Positions 17,542 through 28,517 of a DNA stretch of 64,000 bases are shown piece by piece. Both the position numbers and the translations under genes were made by a program. The stretch spans positions 575,762 through 639,761 of the forward strand of contig NZ_VITN01000001.1 of assembly GCF_007828045.1 (NCBI RefSeq), given 5' to 3'. The notes under the pieces were generated by a model, which made no database searches, was not told where the DNA came from, and worked only from the letters and a program-made list of their open reading frames with translations. Source of the stretch: Nitrospirillum amazonense. Lineage in GTDB: Bacteria; Pseudomonadota; Alphaproteobacteria; Azospirillales; Azospirillaceae. Within the stretch, counting starts at the first letter, position 1. Each line of letters begins with the position of its first letter.

Positions 17542-18581
17542 ATGCCTGCCACCGGACCGCGCCCCGGATCGCGTAACGCCATCACCGACGTCCCCGGCCT
17601 GACGGTGGGCCACGCCACGGATGAGGGGGTGCGCAGTGGCGTCACCGTCCTGCTGTGCGGGGGCCCCAAGGGGGCCGCCGGCTGGGCCGGCGGCGTGGAC
17701 GTGCGCGGCGGCGGCCCCGGCACCCGCGAGACCGAGATGCTGGCGGCGGAGAACCTGGTGGGCCGGGCTCATGCCGTGGTCCTGACCGGTGGTTCCGTCT
17801 TCGGGCTCGCCGCGGCGGACGGGGTGGTGGCCGTGCTGTCGCGGCGCGGGATGGGCCTGACCCTGCGGCCCGGTACGCCCGCCGTGCCCCTGGTGCCGGC
17901 CGCCGTGCTCTATGACCTGGCCAATGGCGGCGACAAGGACTGGGGCCTGGCGCCGCCCTACCGTGACCTGGGGATGCGCGCGGTCGAGGCCGCCGGCCTG
18001 GATGTGCCCCAAGGCGCCCTGGGCGCCGGGCGCGGCGCCATGGCCGGGCTGGTCCCCGGTGGGATCGGCACCGCTTCGCTGGATCTGGGCGATGGCCTGG
18101 TGGTGGGCGCCCTGGTGGCGGCCAACCCCCTGGGCTCGGTTTTCATGCCCGACGGCCGCACCTACTGGGCCTGGCCCTTCGAGATCGATGGCGAGTTCGG
18201 CGGCCGCACACCCCAGGGCCCCATGGATGCCAGCGACCCGGTGCCCGAGCTGTCGCGGCTGGGCGTGCACCGCCAGCCCACGGCGGGCGCCAACACCACG
18301 ATTGCGGTGGTGGCCGCCTCCGCTGACCTCAGCACGGCGGAGTGCAAGCGGGTGGCGATGATGGCGCAGGACGGCATCGCCCGCGCCGCGCGCCCGGCCC
18401 ACACCCCTTTCGACGGCGACACCGTGTTCGCCGTGGCGCGGGGACCGGCCCTGTCGATGGACGCCGGCAGCCGCTGGGCCCAGGTGGCGCGCATCGGCTC
18501 CGCCGCCGCCGACTGCCTGGCCCGCGCCATCGCCCGCGCGGTGTATCATGCGGGGGACGGACAAGGGGGCGAGGACGGCCA

Positions 18582-18594
<13 letters not shown>
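17542..18594 (+). CDS. P1 family peptidase (DmpA/L-aminopeptidase-like)
   Basis: A 350-residue member of the P1 family (DmpA-like N-terminal nucleophile hydrolases that self-cleave and act as aminopeptidases or beta-peptidyl peptidases). Typical parts are AITDVPGLTVGHATDEG at the start, GGGPGTRETEMLAAEN, LTGGSVFGLAAADGV, and the predicted self-cleavage region GANTTIAVVA near residue 250, where a Thr or Ser becomes the new N terminus. I chose the ATG at 17542; an upstream TTG is less likely. It converges with the uptake operon, overlapping the end of its ATPase gene by 13 bases, which fits a role in breaking down imported peptides, though this is inference. Confidence 0.88.
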
Positions 18595-20183
<1,589 letters not shown>

Positions 20184-20186
20184 GGC

Positions 20187-21035
20187 TCAGGCCCCCCGCT
20201 TCGGGGCCAGGCGGCCGCGCAGGCCCTCGCCCAGCAGGTTGAAGCCCAGCACGGCGGCCACCACGGCCAGGCCGGGGAACAGCACCAGCCAGGGCGCCTG
20301 GCCCGCCAGGGTCTGGCTGTCCGCCAGCATGCGGCCCCAGCTGGGCTGCGGCGCCTGGGTGCCCAGGCCGACGAAGGACAGGCCAGCGTCGGCGACGATG
20401 CCCAGCGACAGCTGGATGGCGGCCTGGACCAGCAGCAGGCCGGCGATGTTGGGCAGCACATGTTCCGCTGAGATGCGGCCGCCGCCCTTGCCAGCCAGGC
20501 GGGCGGCCAGGGTGTAATCCCGCGCCCACACGCCCAGGGCCGCCCCCCGCGCCACCTTGGCGAAGACGGGAATGTTGAACAGGCCGATGGCGGCGATGGC
20601 GTCCACGGCCCCCGGGCCGCACAGGGCCGCGATCAGCACGGCGGTGATCAGGGCGGGGAAGGCGAAGACCACGTCGCTGCCGCGCATCGCCACCTCCTCC
20701 ACCCAGCCGCGCCGCCCCGCCGCCAGCAGGCCCAGGGGCACGCCGAATCCCGCGCCCACGCCCACGGCGGCCAGGGCCACGCCCAAGGCGCTGCGCCCGC
20801 CCGCCAGCACGTGGGAGAAGACGTCGCGGCCATAGGCGTCGGTGCCGAACCAATGGGTGGCGGAGGGTGCGGCCATCCGCCCGGCGACGTTGATGGCCGT
20901 GGGGTCATAGGGCGTCCACGCCAGCGACAGCAGGGCGGTGGCCACCACCAGGCCGGTCAGGAACAGGCCGGCGGCCAGGGCCTTGGAATGGCGGCTGCCG
21001 TCGGCCGTCGCCTCCAGCGTGATCATGACGGTCAT
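20187..21035 (-). CDS. DppC-like ABC transporter permease
   Basis: A 282-residue inner-membrane permease. The start at 21035 overlaps the stop of the upstream gene as ATGA, showing translational coupling; an in-frame ATG at 21026 is the alternative. It has an N-terminal helix (AAGLFLTGLVVATALLSL), the DppC-style loop HWFGTDAYGRDVFSHVL, then five more helices, and an EAA-type loop (AARLAGKGGGRISAEHVLPN) that contacts the ATPase. The family moves di- and oligopeptides, nickel or opines. Its partner permease is fused to the binding protein encoded just upstream. Confidence 0.92.
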   Translation of the reverse strand: MTVMITLEATADGSRHSKALAAGLFLTGLVVATALLSLAWTPYDPTAINVAGRMAAPSATHWFGTDAYGRDVFSHVLAGGRSALGVALAAVGVGAGFGVPLGLLAAGRRGWVEEVAMRGSDVVFAFPALITAVLIAALCGPGAVDAIAAIGLFNIPVFAKVARGAALGVWARDYTLAARLAGKGGGRISAEHVLPNIAGLLLVQAAIQLSLGIVADAGLSFVGLGTQAPQPSWGRMLADSQTLAGQAPWLVLFPGLAVVAAVLGFNLLGEGLRGRLAPKRGA

Positions 21036-23599
21036 GGCCGCGGCCCCCGTGTCAGGCGCGGATCCACCGCGGCGTTGGCCAGATCGATCAGGAAGGTGAC
21101 CACCACCACGGCGAACACCAGGCCGACGGTGACCCCCTGCACCACGATCAGGTCGCGCTGGGCCACGGCCTGGAACACCAGGCGCCCCAGTCCAGGCAGG
21201 AAGAACACGTTCTCGATGATGATGCCGCCCGCCAGCAGGAAGGAGAACTGCATGCCCAGGATGGTCAGTGCCGGCACGCACGCATTAGGCAGGGCGTGGC
21301 GCAGCAGGGCCTGGGCCAGGCTCAGGCCCTTGGCCCGCGCGGTGCGGATGTAATCCTGCCCCATCTGCGCCACCAGCTCGCCCCGCAGCACCCGCGCCAG
21401 GATGCCGGCCTGGGGGGCGGCCAGGGCGATGGCCGGCAGGGTCAGGGCCTTGCATGCCGGCAGCAGGCCGCCGCCCCAGCCGGGGAAGCCGCCGGCGGCG
21501 AACCAGTGCAGGCCGGCGGCGAAGACCAGGGCCAGCACGGTGCCGGCCCAGAAGTTGGGCACGGCGATCAGCAATTGCGCCACGCCGTTCAGCAGGGCGT
21601 CCACCACGCCGCCCCGCCGCCCGCGCACGGCCCCCAGCGCCGCCAGGGTGCCCAGGGCGACGGCCAGCAGGGTGGACAGCAGCACGGCATACAGCGTCAG
21701 GGGCAGGGTCACGGCCAGCCGCTCCGCCATCAGGCGGCCGACATCGACGCGGTAGGTGTAGCTGAGGCCGAAATCGCCCCGCGCCAGGCCGGCCAGCCAG
21801 GCGAGGTAGCGCTGCGGCGCCGGCACGTCCAGGCCCATCTGGTGGCGCAGCACGGCCAGGGCGGCCGGGTCGGCGCTCAGGCCCATCATCACCCGGGCGG
21901 GGTCGCCGGGGATGACCTGCAACACCAGGAAGATGGCCAGGCTGGCGGCCAGCAGGGTCAGCAGCAGCACGACTAGGCGCCCGGCGACATAGCGCGGGCC
22001 CGCCTTGGCGGCGGCCAGGGCCACGGCGCCCAGCACGGCCAAGCCCAGCAGCCAGGCCAGCCCCCCGGCGCCGGACAGGCCGCCACCGGTCCCGGTGTTT
22101 CCGCCGGCGTCGTCGAAGCGCGCCGTGGCCAGGTCCACCAGCTGCACCGGCGTGGGCAGCCAGATGTCGCGCAGGCGTGCGTCCCACACGCCGAAATAGG
22201 GGTATTCGAACAGGAAGACGTTGACGGCATCGTCGGCCAGGGTGCGCTGGATGTCGCCCAGCAGGGCCAGGCGTCGCGCCGGGTCCACCGTGGCGTCCAG
22301 CTGGGCCAGCAGCGCCTTGTAGGCCGGGTTGCGATAGCCGAAATAGTAATCGTCGCGGCCGTAAATGTCGTAATCCATGGGCTCGACATGGGCGACGATG
22401 GTCATGTCGAAGTCATGGCCGCCATACACCTGGGAAATCCAGGTGGCCCATTCCACGTCCTGCAGCACCACATGCACCCCGGCCTCCGCCAGCTGGGCGG
22501 CGATGATCTCGGCGGCACGCTTGGCATAGGGCAGGGGCAGCACGCGCAGGGTGGCGGTGAAACCGTGCGGATAGCCGGCCTGCGCCAGCAGGGCCTTGGC
22601 CTTGGCCACGTCGTGTGGGTACAGGCCCGTCAGATCGACATAGCCGACGTTCTGCGGCGGGTAGTGGCTGCCGATGGGGTCGCCATAGCCGAACATGGCG
22701 CCCTGGATGATGGCCTGGCGGTCGATGGCGTGCGACAGGGCGCGGCGCACCAGCACATTGTCGAAGGGCGGGCGCCGGTTGTTCAGGGCCAGCAGCGTTT
22801 CCCCCTCCGATGGGGCGATGTCGACGGTATAGCGCGGGTCGGCCTTCAGCGCGGCGATGGCCTCCGGCGCCGGGAAGGCGGGGAAGCCCTGGATGTCGCC
22901 GGCCTTCAGCGCCGCCGTGGCCGCCGCCGGGTCGGCGATGAAGCGGTAGGTGACGCTGGCCAGATGGGGGGGCACCCCCCAATAGGCCGGGTTGCGCGCC
23001 AGGGTGACGGCGTTGCCCCGTTGCCAGTCGGCCACGGTATAGGGGCCGGTGCCCACCGGGTGGGTGACGTTGCCGGCGGCGCTGGCGGGGGACACCATGA
23101 CGGCCGCCGGCCAGCCCAGCACCTGCAACAGGCTGCCGTAGGGCGCCTTCAGGTGGATGGCGGCCGTCAGCGGGTCGATGACATCGACATGGTCGATGTG
23201 CGACAGCGCCACCTTCTGCGGGTTGGTGCTGCCCGGGGCGATGGCGCGCTCAAGCGAGAACTTGACCGTTTCGGCATCGAAACCAGTTCCGTCCTGGAAG
23301 CGCACGCCCGCCCGCAGGTGGAAGGTGTAGGTCAGGCCGTCGGGCGCCACCGTCCAGTCGGTGGCCAGCAGGGGCTGCACCGTGCCGCCCACGCCCTGGT
23401 GCACCAGGCCCTCGAACACCGTGGGAAAGACGACGGCGGGGATGGCGGCCGAGGCCTCCGCCGTCGGGTCCAGGCCCGGCGGCTCCAGCTGCAGGCCCAG
23501 GGTCAGGCTGTCGCGCGCGGCCGCCATGGGCGCTACCGCCAGGACGGCCAGCACGGCCGCCGACCTGACAAGACGCATGAGAAAGGTCGCCCAAGCCAT
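21032..23599 (-). CDS. Substrate-binding protein fused to a DppB-like permease
   Basis: An 855-residue fusion not usual in this family. Residues 1-28 are a signal peptide. Residues about 29-495 are a family-5 binding protein (SLTLGLQLEPPGLDPTAEAS, TYTFHLRAGVRFQDG, NVLVRRALSHAIDRQAI). A Gly/Ser-rich linker (496-513) leads to an extra helix (about 514-531) that returns the chain to the cytosol, and residues 537-855 are a complete DppB-type permease (LAIFLVLQVIPGDP, EAA loop YIRTARAKGLSLAQALLRH). The frame is open throughout with no stop or shift. The start at 23599 lies four bases after the upstream stop; 23578 is an alternative. The binding domain is thus tethered to its channel, so no free periplasmic receptor is needed. 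Confidence 0.9.
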   Translation of the reverse strand: MAWATFLMRLVRSAAVLAVLAVAPMAAARDSLTLGLQLEPPGLDPTAEASAAIPAVVFPTVFEGLVHQGVGGTVQPLLATDWTVAPDGLTYTFHLRAGVRFQDGTGFDAETVKFSLERAIAPGSTNPQKVALSHIDHVDVIDPLTAAIHLKAPYGSLLQVLGWPAAVMVSPASAAGNVTHPVGTGPYTVADWQRGNAVTLARNPAYWGVPPHLASVTYRFIADPAAATAALKAGDIQGFPAFPAPEAIAALKADPRYTVDIAPSEGETLLALNNRRPPFDNVLVRRALSHAIDRQAIIQGAMFGYGDPIGSHYPPQNVGYVDLTGLYPHDVAKAKALLAQAGYPHGFTATLRVLPLPYAKRAAEIIAAQLAEAGVHVVLQDVEWATWISQVYGGHDFDMTIVAHVEPMDYDIYGRDDYYFGYRNPAYKALLAQLDATVDPARRLALLGDIQRTLADDAVNVFLFEYPYFGVWDARLRDIWLPTPVQLVDLATARFDDAGGNTGTGGGLSGAGGLAWLLGLAVLGAVALAAAKAGPRYVAGRLVVLLLTLLAASLAIFLVLQVIPGDPARVMMGLSADPAALAVLRHQMGLDVPAPQRYLAWLAGLARGDFGLSYTYRVDVGRLMAERLAVTLPLTLYAVLLSTLLAVALGTLAALGAVRGRRGGVVDALLNGVAQLLIAVPNFWAGTVLALVFAAGLHWFAAGGFPGWGGGLLPACKALTLPAIALAAPQAGILARVLRGELVAQMGQDYIRTARAKGLSLAQALLRHALPNACVPALTILGMQFSFLLAGGIIIENVFFLPGLGRLVFQAVAQRDLIVVQGVTVGLVFAVVVVTFLIDLANAAVDPRLTRGPRP

Positions 23600-23603
23600 T
23601 GGT

Positions 23604-25001
23604 CTAGCGCCCCAGCAGGGAGGGGGCGTGGCGGTGCGCCTCCACCGTGGCGTGGGCGCGTGCCGCCGCTTGGCGCGCCAGGCTGGGCAGGCCCAGCGCG
23701 TCATAGACCTGGGCCAGGGCGCGGTTCAGGGGCACGCCGCCGGGGTCAAAGGCCCGGCGCAGTTCCAGCATCTGTTGCGCCGGCGCCCAGCGCCGGTCCT
23801 TGAGATAGGCGTCCAGCACCACCTGCTCGAACAGGTCGCGCTGGGCGTGGCTGCCGCCGATCTCCACCAGGCGGGGCAGCACGGGGCCCAGGCGGCGCAC
23901 CGCCGCGCGCCAGTCGCCCCGGTGATAGGCCACCAGCCCCTCGGCCGCCGGCACGGCCACGTCCGCCCATGTCTCCCGGCTGTGGTCCGGCGCCGTGCCC
24001 GCCTGGGCGCGGATGGCGTCCAGCAGGGTGTCGGCCTCCGCCCGGCCCGCGCGCGCCAGGCCCATGAGGTACAGCAGCGCCAGGAAGGGCTGGGCCGTGT
24101 CGGTGGCGCGGGCCGCCAGGTGGCCGGCCAGGTCGGTCCAGCGCCCGCCCACGTCCACGCCCGCCAGCTCCAGCCGGCTCAGCAGTTGCACCGCCCCCGC
24201 CTGGTCCTGGGAATAGCCCTTGTCCACGCCCCAGACGCGGGCGTCGTAGGTGGCCAGCGCCTCCGCCGCCCGCCCCTGGCTCAGCAGGAACAGGGCGTAG
24301 TGCCACCACAGGTGCGTGGACATGAAGGAATTGAGGTCGGTCCAGCTGTCGTGCACGCCGCGCAGGAAGGCCGCACCCTGGTCGATCTCGCCCCGCGTCA
24401 GCATCACGTGGGCCAGGGCGTGGTGGGCCCAGGGCTCCTTGCGCTTCAGGGTGATGGCGCGGCGGGCCGCCGCCTCCGCCTCATCCAGCAGGTGGCATTG
24501 CTCATAGCCGAAGGCCAGCATGCCATGCAGATAGGCGACGTCGCCGGCGCGGGGCAGCACCTTCAGGGCGATGCGCACCATGTCCGGCGACTGGCCCCGG
24601 TTGAAGTTCAGGTACTGGTGGATCTTCACCGCCACCAGGTCGCGGGGGAATTCCTCCGCGATCTGGTCGCCCAGGGCCAGGGCGGCGGGGATGTCGTCCC
24701 GCCACCAGGCCTCCAGCATCGCGGCGTTCAGCCGCTCCCGCCGCGTGCCGTGGCGGGCGGCGGTCAGGGCGCGGCCGACATAGGGGGCGGCGCGGCCAGG
24801 GCCGTCGGTGGATTCCAGGAACATCCACAGCATGCCGGCGTAGATTTGCACCAGGGGTAGGTCCACCGCCGCGTCCGCCACCGCCAGCAGGTTCACGGCC
24901 CGCGTCTCATAGGCCAGCAGGCCGCCGACGAAATCGTCGATCAGCCCGGCGCTGTGGTCGCCGTCCGTGGTGATGGGGTTGCCCAGGAAGTCTTCGTCCA
25001 T
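23604..25001 (-). CDS. TTC38-like tetratricopeptide repeat protein
   Basis: A 465-residue protein without signal peptide, made of TPR-like helical hairpins throughout. The hallmarks of the TTC38 family are present: WAHHALAHV (191-199) followed by HLWWHYALFLL (230-240), embedded in repeated A..A-rich helix pairs. The bacterial homologues are of unknown biochemistry and often sit in transport or secondary-metabolism operons. Here it lies 29 bases after the receptor gene and four bases before the binding-protein/permease fusion, so it is firmly part of this operon. A role in handling or sensing the imported substrate in the cytosol is conceivable but unproven. Confidence 0.82.
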   Translation of the reverse strand: MDEDFLGNPITTDGDHSAGLIDDFVGGLLAYETRAVNLLAVADAAVDLPLVQIYAGMLWMFLESTDGPGRAAPYVGRALTAARHGTRRERLNAAMLEAWWRDDIPAALALGDQIAEEFPRDLVAVKIHQYLNFNRGQSPDMVRIALKVLPRAGDVAYLHGMLAFGYEQCHLLDEAEAAARRAITLKRKEPWAHHALAHVMLTRGEIDQGAAFLRGVHDSWTDLNSFMSTHLWWHYALFLLSQGRAAEALATYDARVWGVDKGYSQDQAGAVQLLSRLELAGVDVGGRWTDLAGHLAARATDTAQPFLALLYLMGLARAGRAEADTLLDAIRAQAGTAPDHSRETWADVAVPAAEGLVAYHRGDWRAAVRRLGPVLPRLVEIGGSHAQRDLFEQVVLDAYLKDRRWAPAQQMLELRRAFDPGGVPLNRALAQVYDALGLPSLARQAAARAHATVEAHRHAPSLLGR

Positions 25002-25030
25002 GACGCTCTCGGCCTGGCTGTTGCGGGCGC

Positions 25031-27241
25031 TTAGTACTGGTACCCCAGGCGGATGCCCCAGGTCGCCGGCCGGCCGGGGATGGCGATGTCGGCGTTGGTG
25101 AAGAAGTTGCGCAGCAGGTCGTAGCGCCTGTCGAGGATGTTCTGGCCATAGACCGTGGCCGTCCACGGCCCCTGCTCCGGCGTCAGGGTCACGGCGGCGT
25201 TGACCAGCCAATAGCCGGCGACGTTGTAGCGGCTGCCCAGCAGCGAGCGTTCGCTGCCGCGATAGCTGTAGTCGGCCTCCGTCTTCAGCGTGTGGCCGGG
25301 CAGGGCCCAGTCATAGCTGACGCCGCCGTTGTAGGTGACGCGGGGGAAGCCCAGATCCTCCCCCGCCTGGTTGGTGGTGATGGACCGGCAGGGGTAGCAG
25401 GTGGCCAGTGAGGCGGCCGTGTCCACGGCGTTGAATTCCGTGAACTCGCCATGCGACAGGCCCAGCGCCTGGGTGATCAGCAGGCCGGCGCGGGGCGCCC
25501 ACTGGGCCTCCAGCTCCGCGCCGTAAATCTCCGACCGGGGGGCGTTCACGATCTTGCCGATGGCGGCGAACACCGGGTCGATGATGACCGACTGCACCTG
25601 CTGGTTATGATAGTCGTAATAATAGGCCGAGGCGTTCAGGCGCAGGGTGTGGCCGGCCAGGTCGGACTTCACCCCCGCCTCATAGGCCCACAGCACCTCC
25701 GGCCGGAAGGGGGCCAGGCCGCCCAGCGCCAGGGTGTTGTAGGCGGTGAAGCCGCCGGACTTCACCCCCCGGCTGACGTTGGCGTACAACAGGGCCGCAT
25801 CGTCCAGCTTGAACTCCACCCCCGCCTTGCCCGTGGTCTGGGTGAAGCCGGTGGGCACGCTGTCGGCCGCCACGCCGATGCCGGTGTCGGGGATGGTAAT
25901 GGTGCGGAAGGTGCGCAGCGTGCGGTCCTCATGCTCCTCCCGCAGGCCCAGGATCAGCTTCAGCCGGTCGGTGGCGGCATAGTCGACCTGGCCGAAGCCG
26001 CTGATGGATTCCGCCGTCTGGGCATAGCGGGTGTTGGCGATGAAGCCGTAGATGTCGGTGAAGTCGGACAGGAAGGCCTCGCGCAATGTCTCGTGCGAGT
26101 AATAAAGCCCGCCCACCCATTGCAGCCGCCCCGCCCCGGTGGAGGCCAGGCGCAACTCCTGCGATACGTCCTGGGCGCGGCTGTTGAAATACTCATCCGC
26201 GTCGCGGTACGCGGTGGCGTCCCAGTCGTCGAACTCCTTGCGGTTCAGCGCCTCCCACGCCGTGATGCTGGTCAGCGTCACATCCTCGAAGCGGTGCAGC
26301 ACCGTCAGGTCGGCGCCGCCGCTGGTGTTGTTGCGGAAGGGCTTGGCGTTCGGGTCGGCGCCGATGACCTTGGCGAAGGCGGGCGACAGGCCCCACCCCG
26401 TCTTCGACGGGTCGGTGTCGGCCGGCAGGGTGCCCACGCCCGGCTGGACGGTGGGGTTGAAGTCATAGCCGCCGGTGCCGTCCGACAGGTCGCGCCCGTA
26501 ATGCAGGTTCAGCTTCACATCCGTATCCGGCGTGGCGGCCCAGGCTATCTTGGCACGCACGGCGGTGCGGTTGGCGTTGCCCAGGTCCTGGCCCGTCACG
26601 CGGTTGGTCTGCCAGGCGCCGCCCTGCTGCGTCATGGCCGACAGGCGCACCTTCACATTGTCGCCGATGGGGCCGGAGACGTAGGCCTCCACCTTGGCGG
26701 CGTCGTAGCTGCCATAGTCGGCGGTGATGCCGGCGCCGGCCGTGTCGGTGGGGTTGGCGGTCAGGATGTTGATGGCGCCGCCGGTGGTGTTGCGGCCGTA
26801 CAGCACGCCCTGCGGCCCGCGCAGCACCTCCACCCGGTCCACGTCATACACCAGGCCCTGGGTCATGATGGGCAGGGGGTAGGCGACCTCATCGACATAC
26901 ACGCCCACGGTGGGCGTGTTGTTCGAGGCATAGTCGTTGAAGCCCACGCCCCGGATGCGGAACTGCGGCTGCCCCCCGCCGAAGGCGTTGGTGACCTCCA
27001 GCCCCGGGGTCATGGTCTGCAGATCGTTGACCGAGGTGACATGGTGGGCGGCCAAATCCCCCGCCGACAGGACGGAGACGGACAGGCCCACGTCCTGCAC
27101 CGACTGCTCGCGCCGCTGGGCGGTGACGATGATGTCCGGAATGCCGCCGCCGTCCTGCTCCTGCGCCACGGCGCCGCCGCTCAGCAGTAGGACACCGGCC
27201 GCCACACAGCCCTTCAAGGCTTTAATGCGTGATCCCTTCAT
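25031..27241 (-). CDS. TonB-dependent receptor heading the uptake operon
   Basis: A 736-residue outer-membrane receptor. The signal peptide (KALKGCVAAGVLLLSGGAVA) is followed by the TonB-box region IPDIIVTAQRREQSVQDV, a plug domain (VTSVNDLQTMTPGLEVTNAF, FRIRGVGFND, VEVLRGPQGVLYGRNTTGGA) and a barrel ending in GIRLGYQY. The plug type with VTAQRRE and RGPQGVLYGRN is common in Sphingomonas-like and Caulobacter-like receptors for organic compounds. As first gene of an operon with a complete inner-membrane importer, it very likely brings the same substrate across the outer membrane. It depends on an ExbB-ExbD-TonB system such as the one at 44.4-46.4 kb. Confidence 0.93.
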   Translation of the reverse strand: MKGSRIKALKGCVAAGVLLLSGGAVAQEQDGGGIPDIIVTAQRREQSVQDVGLSVSVLSAGDLAAHHVTSVNDLQTMTPGLEVTNAFGGGQPQFRIRGVGFNDYASNNTPTVGVYVDEVAYPLPIMTQGLVYDVDRVEVLRGPQGVLYGRNTTGGAINILTANPTDTAGAGITADYGSYDAAKVEAYVSGPIGDNVKVRLSAMTQQGGAWQTNRVTGQDLGNANRTAVRAKIAWAATPDTDVKLNLHYGRDLSDGTGGYDFNPTVQPGVGTLPADTDPSKTGWGLSPAFAKVIGADPNAKPFRNNTSGGADLTVLHRFEDVTLTSITAWEALNRKEFDDWDATAYRDADEYFNSRAQDVSQELRLASTGAGRLQWVGGLYYSHETLREAFLSDFTDIYGFIANTRYAQTAESISGFGQVDYAATDRLKLILGLREEHEDRTLRTFRTITIPDTGIGVAADSVPTGFTQTTGKAGVEFKLDDAALLYANVSRGVKSGGFTAYNTLALGGLAPFRPEVLWAYEAGVKSDLAGHTLRLNASAYYYDYHNQQVQSVIIDPVFAAIGKIVNAPRSEIYGAELEAQWAPRAGLLITQALGLSHGEFTEFNAVDTAASLATCYPCRSITTNQAGEDLGFPRVTYNGGVSYDWALPGHTLKTEADYSYRGSERSLLGSRYNVAGYWLVNAAVTLTPEQGPWTATVYGQNILDRRYDLLRNFFTNADIAIPGRPATWGIRLGYQY

Positions 27242-27563
27242 CCTCAGCCCCCATCGGTCCCCGGCGTGGCCCTTGGCTGGGCTTGTTCACCGGATGATGC
27301 CGGCCGCCGGATTGTACTGTTCAATGGCTGTGCAAAATATTAATAGCACACTAACGACAGTTAGCACGGGGAATAACGCTCCGGTCAATTGCGTAAATTA
27401 CCGGCGGGCGATGATTACGGGGATAGTCGGTGCATATCTGTCATGCCGCACCTGCTCACGGCAATGCGCCCCGTCACAGCCTTAAGGCCGGACGGGCCGG
27501 GCGCGCAAGCCTGGCATCGGTTGCAGACCGGCGGCGTTCGCAGGCGCGATAGGGGGTGGTGCT
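27242..27563. promoter_or_regulatory. Upstream region of the uptake operon with two inverted repeats
   Basis: About 320 bases, AT-richer in 27315-27400. Two symmetric sites stand out: CTAAC-GACA-GTTAG at 27351-27364, and an imperfect palindrome bounded by CCGGT (27381-27385) and ACCGG (27400-27404) with AATT steps inside. Either could be an operator for the receptor operon. No Fur-box match is apparent and no coding frame is convincing. Confidence 0.35.
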
Positions 27564-28205
27564 TCAGTCCCGCCGTGCCAGGGTGGCCAGCCGTTCCTTC
27601 ACCTGCGGCCATTCGGCGGCGATGACGGAGAAATAGACGCTGTCGCGCAGGCGGGCGGCAAGGGCCTCGCCCTCCGGCCCCACGCGGGCCGGCACCACGA
27701 CGTGGTTTCGGAAGATGCCTTCCTGCGTGGCGCCGATGCGGGCGATGGCGGCGCGGGACTGCTGGTTCAGCGCGTCGGTCTTCAACTCCACCCGGTGGGC
27801 GCCCAGCACCTCGAAGGCGTGGGTCAGCAGCAGGCGCTTGGCATCGGTGTTGGCGCCGGTGCGCTGGTGCGACCGCGCCACCCAGGTCCAGCCAATCTCC
27901 ACCCGCCGGTTGGCGCGGTCGATGTTGCCATAGCGCGTGCTGCCGATGACCTGGCCGCTGGCCCGGTCCACGATGGCGAAGGGCAGGCTGACATGCCGGT
28001 CCCGCTCCTCCAGCGCCGTGTGGACATAGGCCCGCATCTCATCGGGCGTCGTCAGCTGCGTCGGTACCCAGCGCCACAACACCGGGTCCAGCCCCACCGC
28101 GATCAGCCCCGGCAGATGGTCTTGGCTCAACGGCTCCAACCGCACCACGGCCCCCGTCAGGGTGACGGCGCTGACGGTCATGGGGCGGGTGTCGATCTCG
28201 GCCAT
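27564..28205 (-). CDS. GNAT family N-acetyltransferase, RimJ/RimL type
   Basis: A 213-residue acetyltransferase. The ATG at 28205 is preferred, with GGAGAG about six bases upstream; the frame extends further without support. The pattern fits the RimL-like branch: VRLEPLSQDHLPGLIAVGLD at the start, IVDRASGQVIGSTRYGNID, RVEIGWTWVARSHQRTGANT (the acetyl-CoA loop, with the usual Gly-rich motif changed to HQRTGANT), then RVELKTDALNQQSRAAIARI and GIFRNHVVVP. It may acetylate a ribosomal or other protein N terminus or a small amine. It stands alone at the edge of the low-GC island. Confidence 0.88.
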   Translation of the reverse strand: MAEIDTRPMTVSAVTLTGAVVRLEPLSQDHLPGLIAVGLDPVLWRWVPTQLTTPDEMRAYVHTALEERDRHVSLPFAIVDRASGQVIGSTRYGNIDRANRRVEIGWTWVARSHQRTGANTDAKRLLLTHAFEVLGAHRVELKTDALNQQSRAAIARIGATQEGIFRNHVVVPARVGPEGEALAARLRDSVYFSVIAAEWPQVKERLATLARRD

Positions 28206-28517
28206 GGGGCTCTCCGTGGACAGGGGCTCCTGGTTCGATACGAGCGGCGGGCGGTCGGGGCAAGGGCGGGATTGTCTGGGGGACAAGGTTTGGCGTGGGG
28301 AGCAGTGCCCGCCTGGGTTCCGAATGTAGGTTATGGACAGAGAACTACTGAGCCTTAAGGGCGCGCTGCACTATTCAAAAGCAGTGGCGAGGATGGCCAC
28401 CCGATCTGGGCCGCTAGGTTCATCCAGGAAGTGTTTGATTTCAAATTGCGATATCAATTGTAATGCCACTGACTTCGTGGTCATTGTTGGAAACGATGTT
28501 GGCCGAGCGGCTGAGCT
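28206..28517. other. Transition from GC-rich backbone to low-GC island, no gene seen
   Basis: The first half keeps the GC-rich composition of the neighbouring acetyltransferase promoter region; from about 28330 composition shifts to AT-rich. I see no coding frame with supporting composition, no tRNA and no obvious attachment-site repeat. It presumably contains the promoters of the two divergent genes. Confidence 0.3.

Noticed and set aside
27381..27404. Possible GntR-type (GGTCAA) operator before the uptake operon
   Set aside because: GGTCAA occurs once, but the matching TTGACC arm is absent at the right distance; the symmetry found is of another kind.
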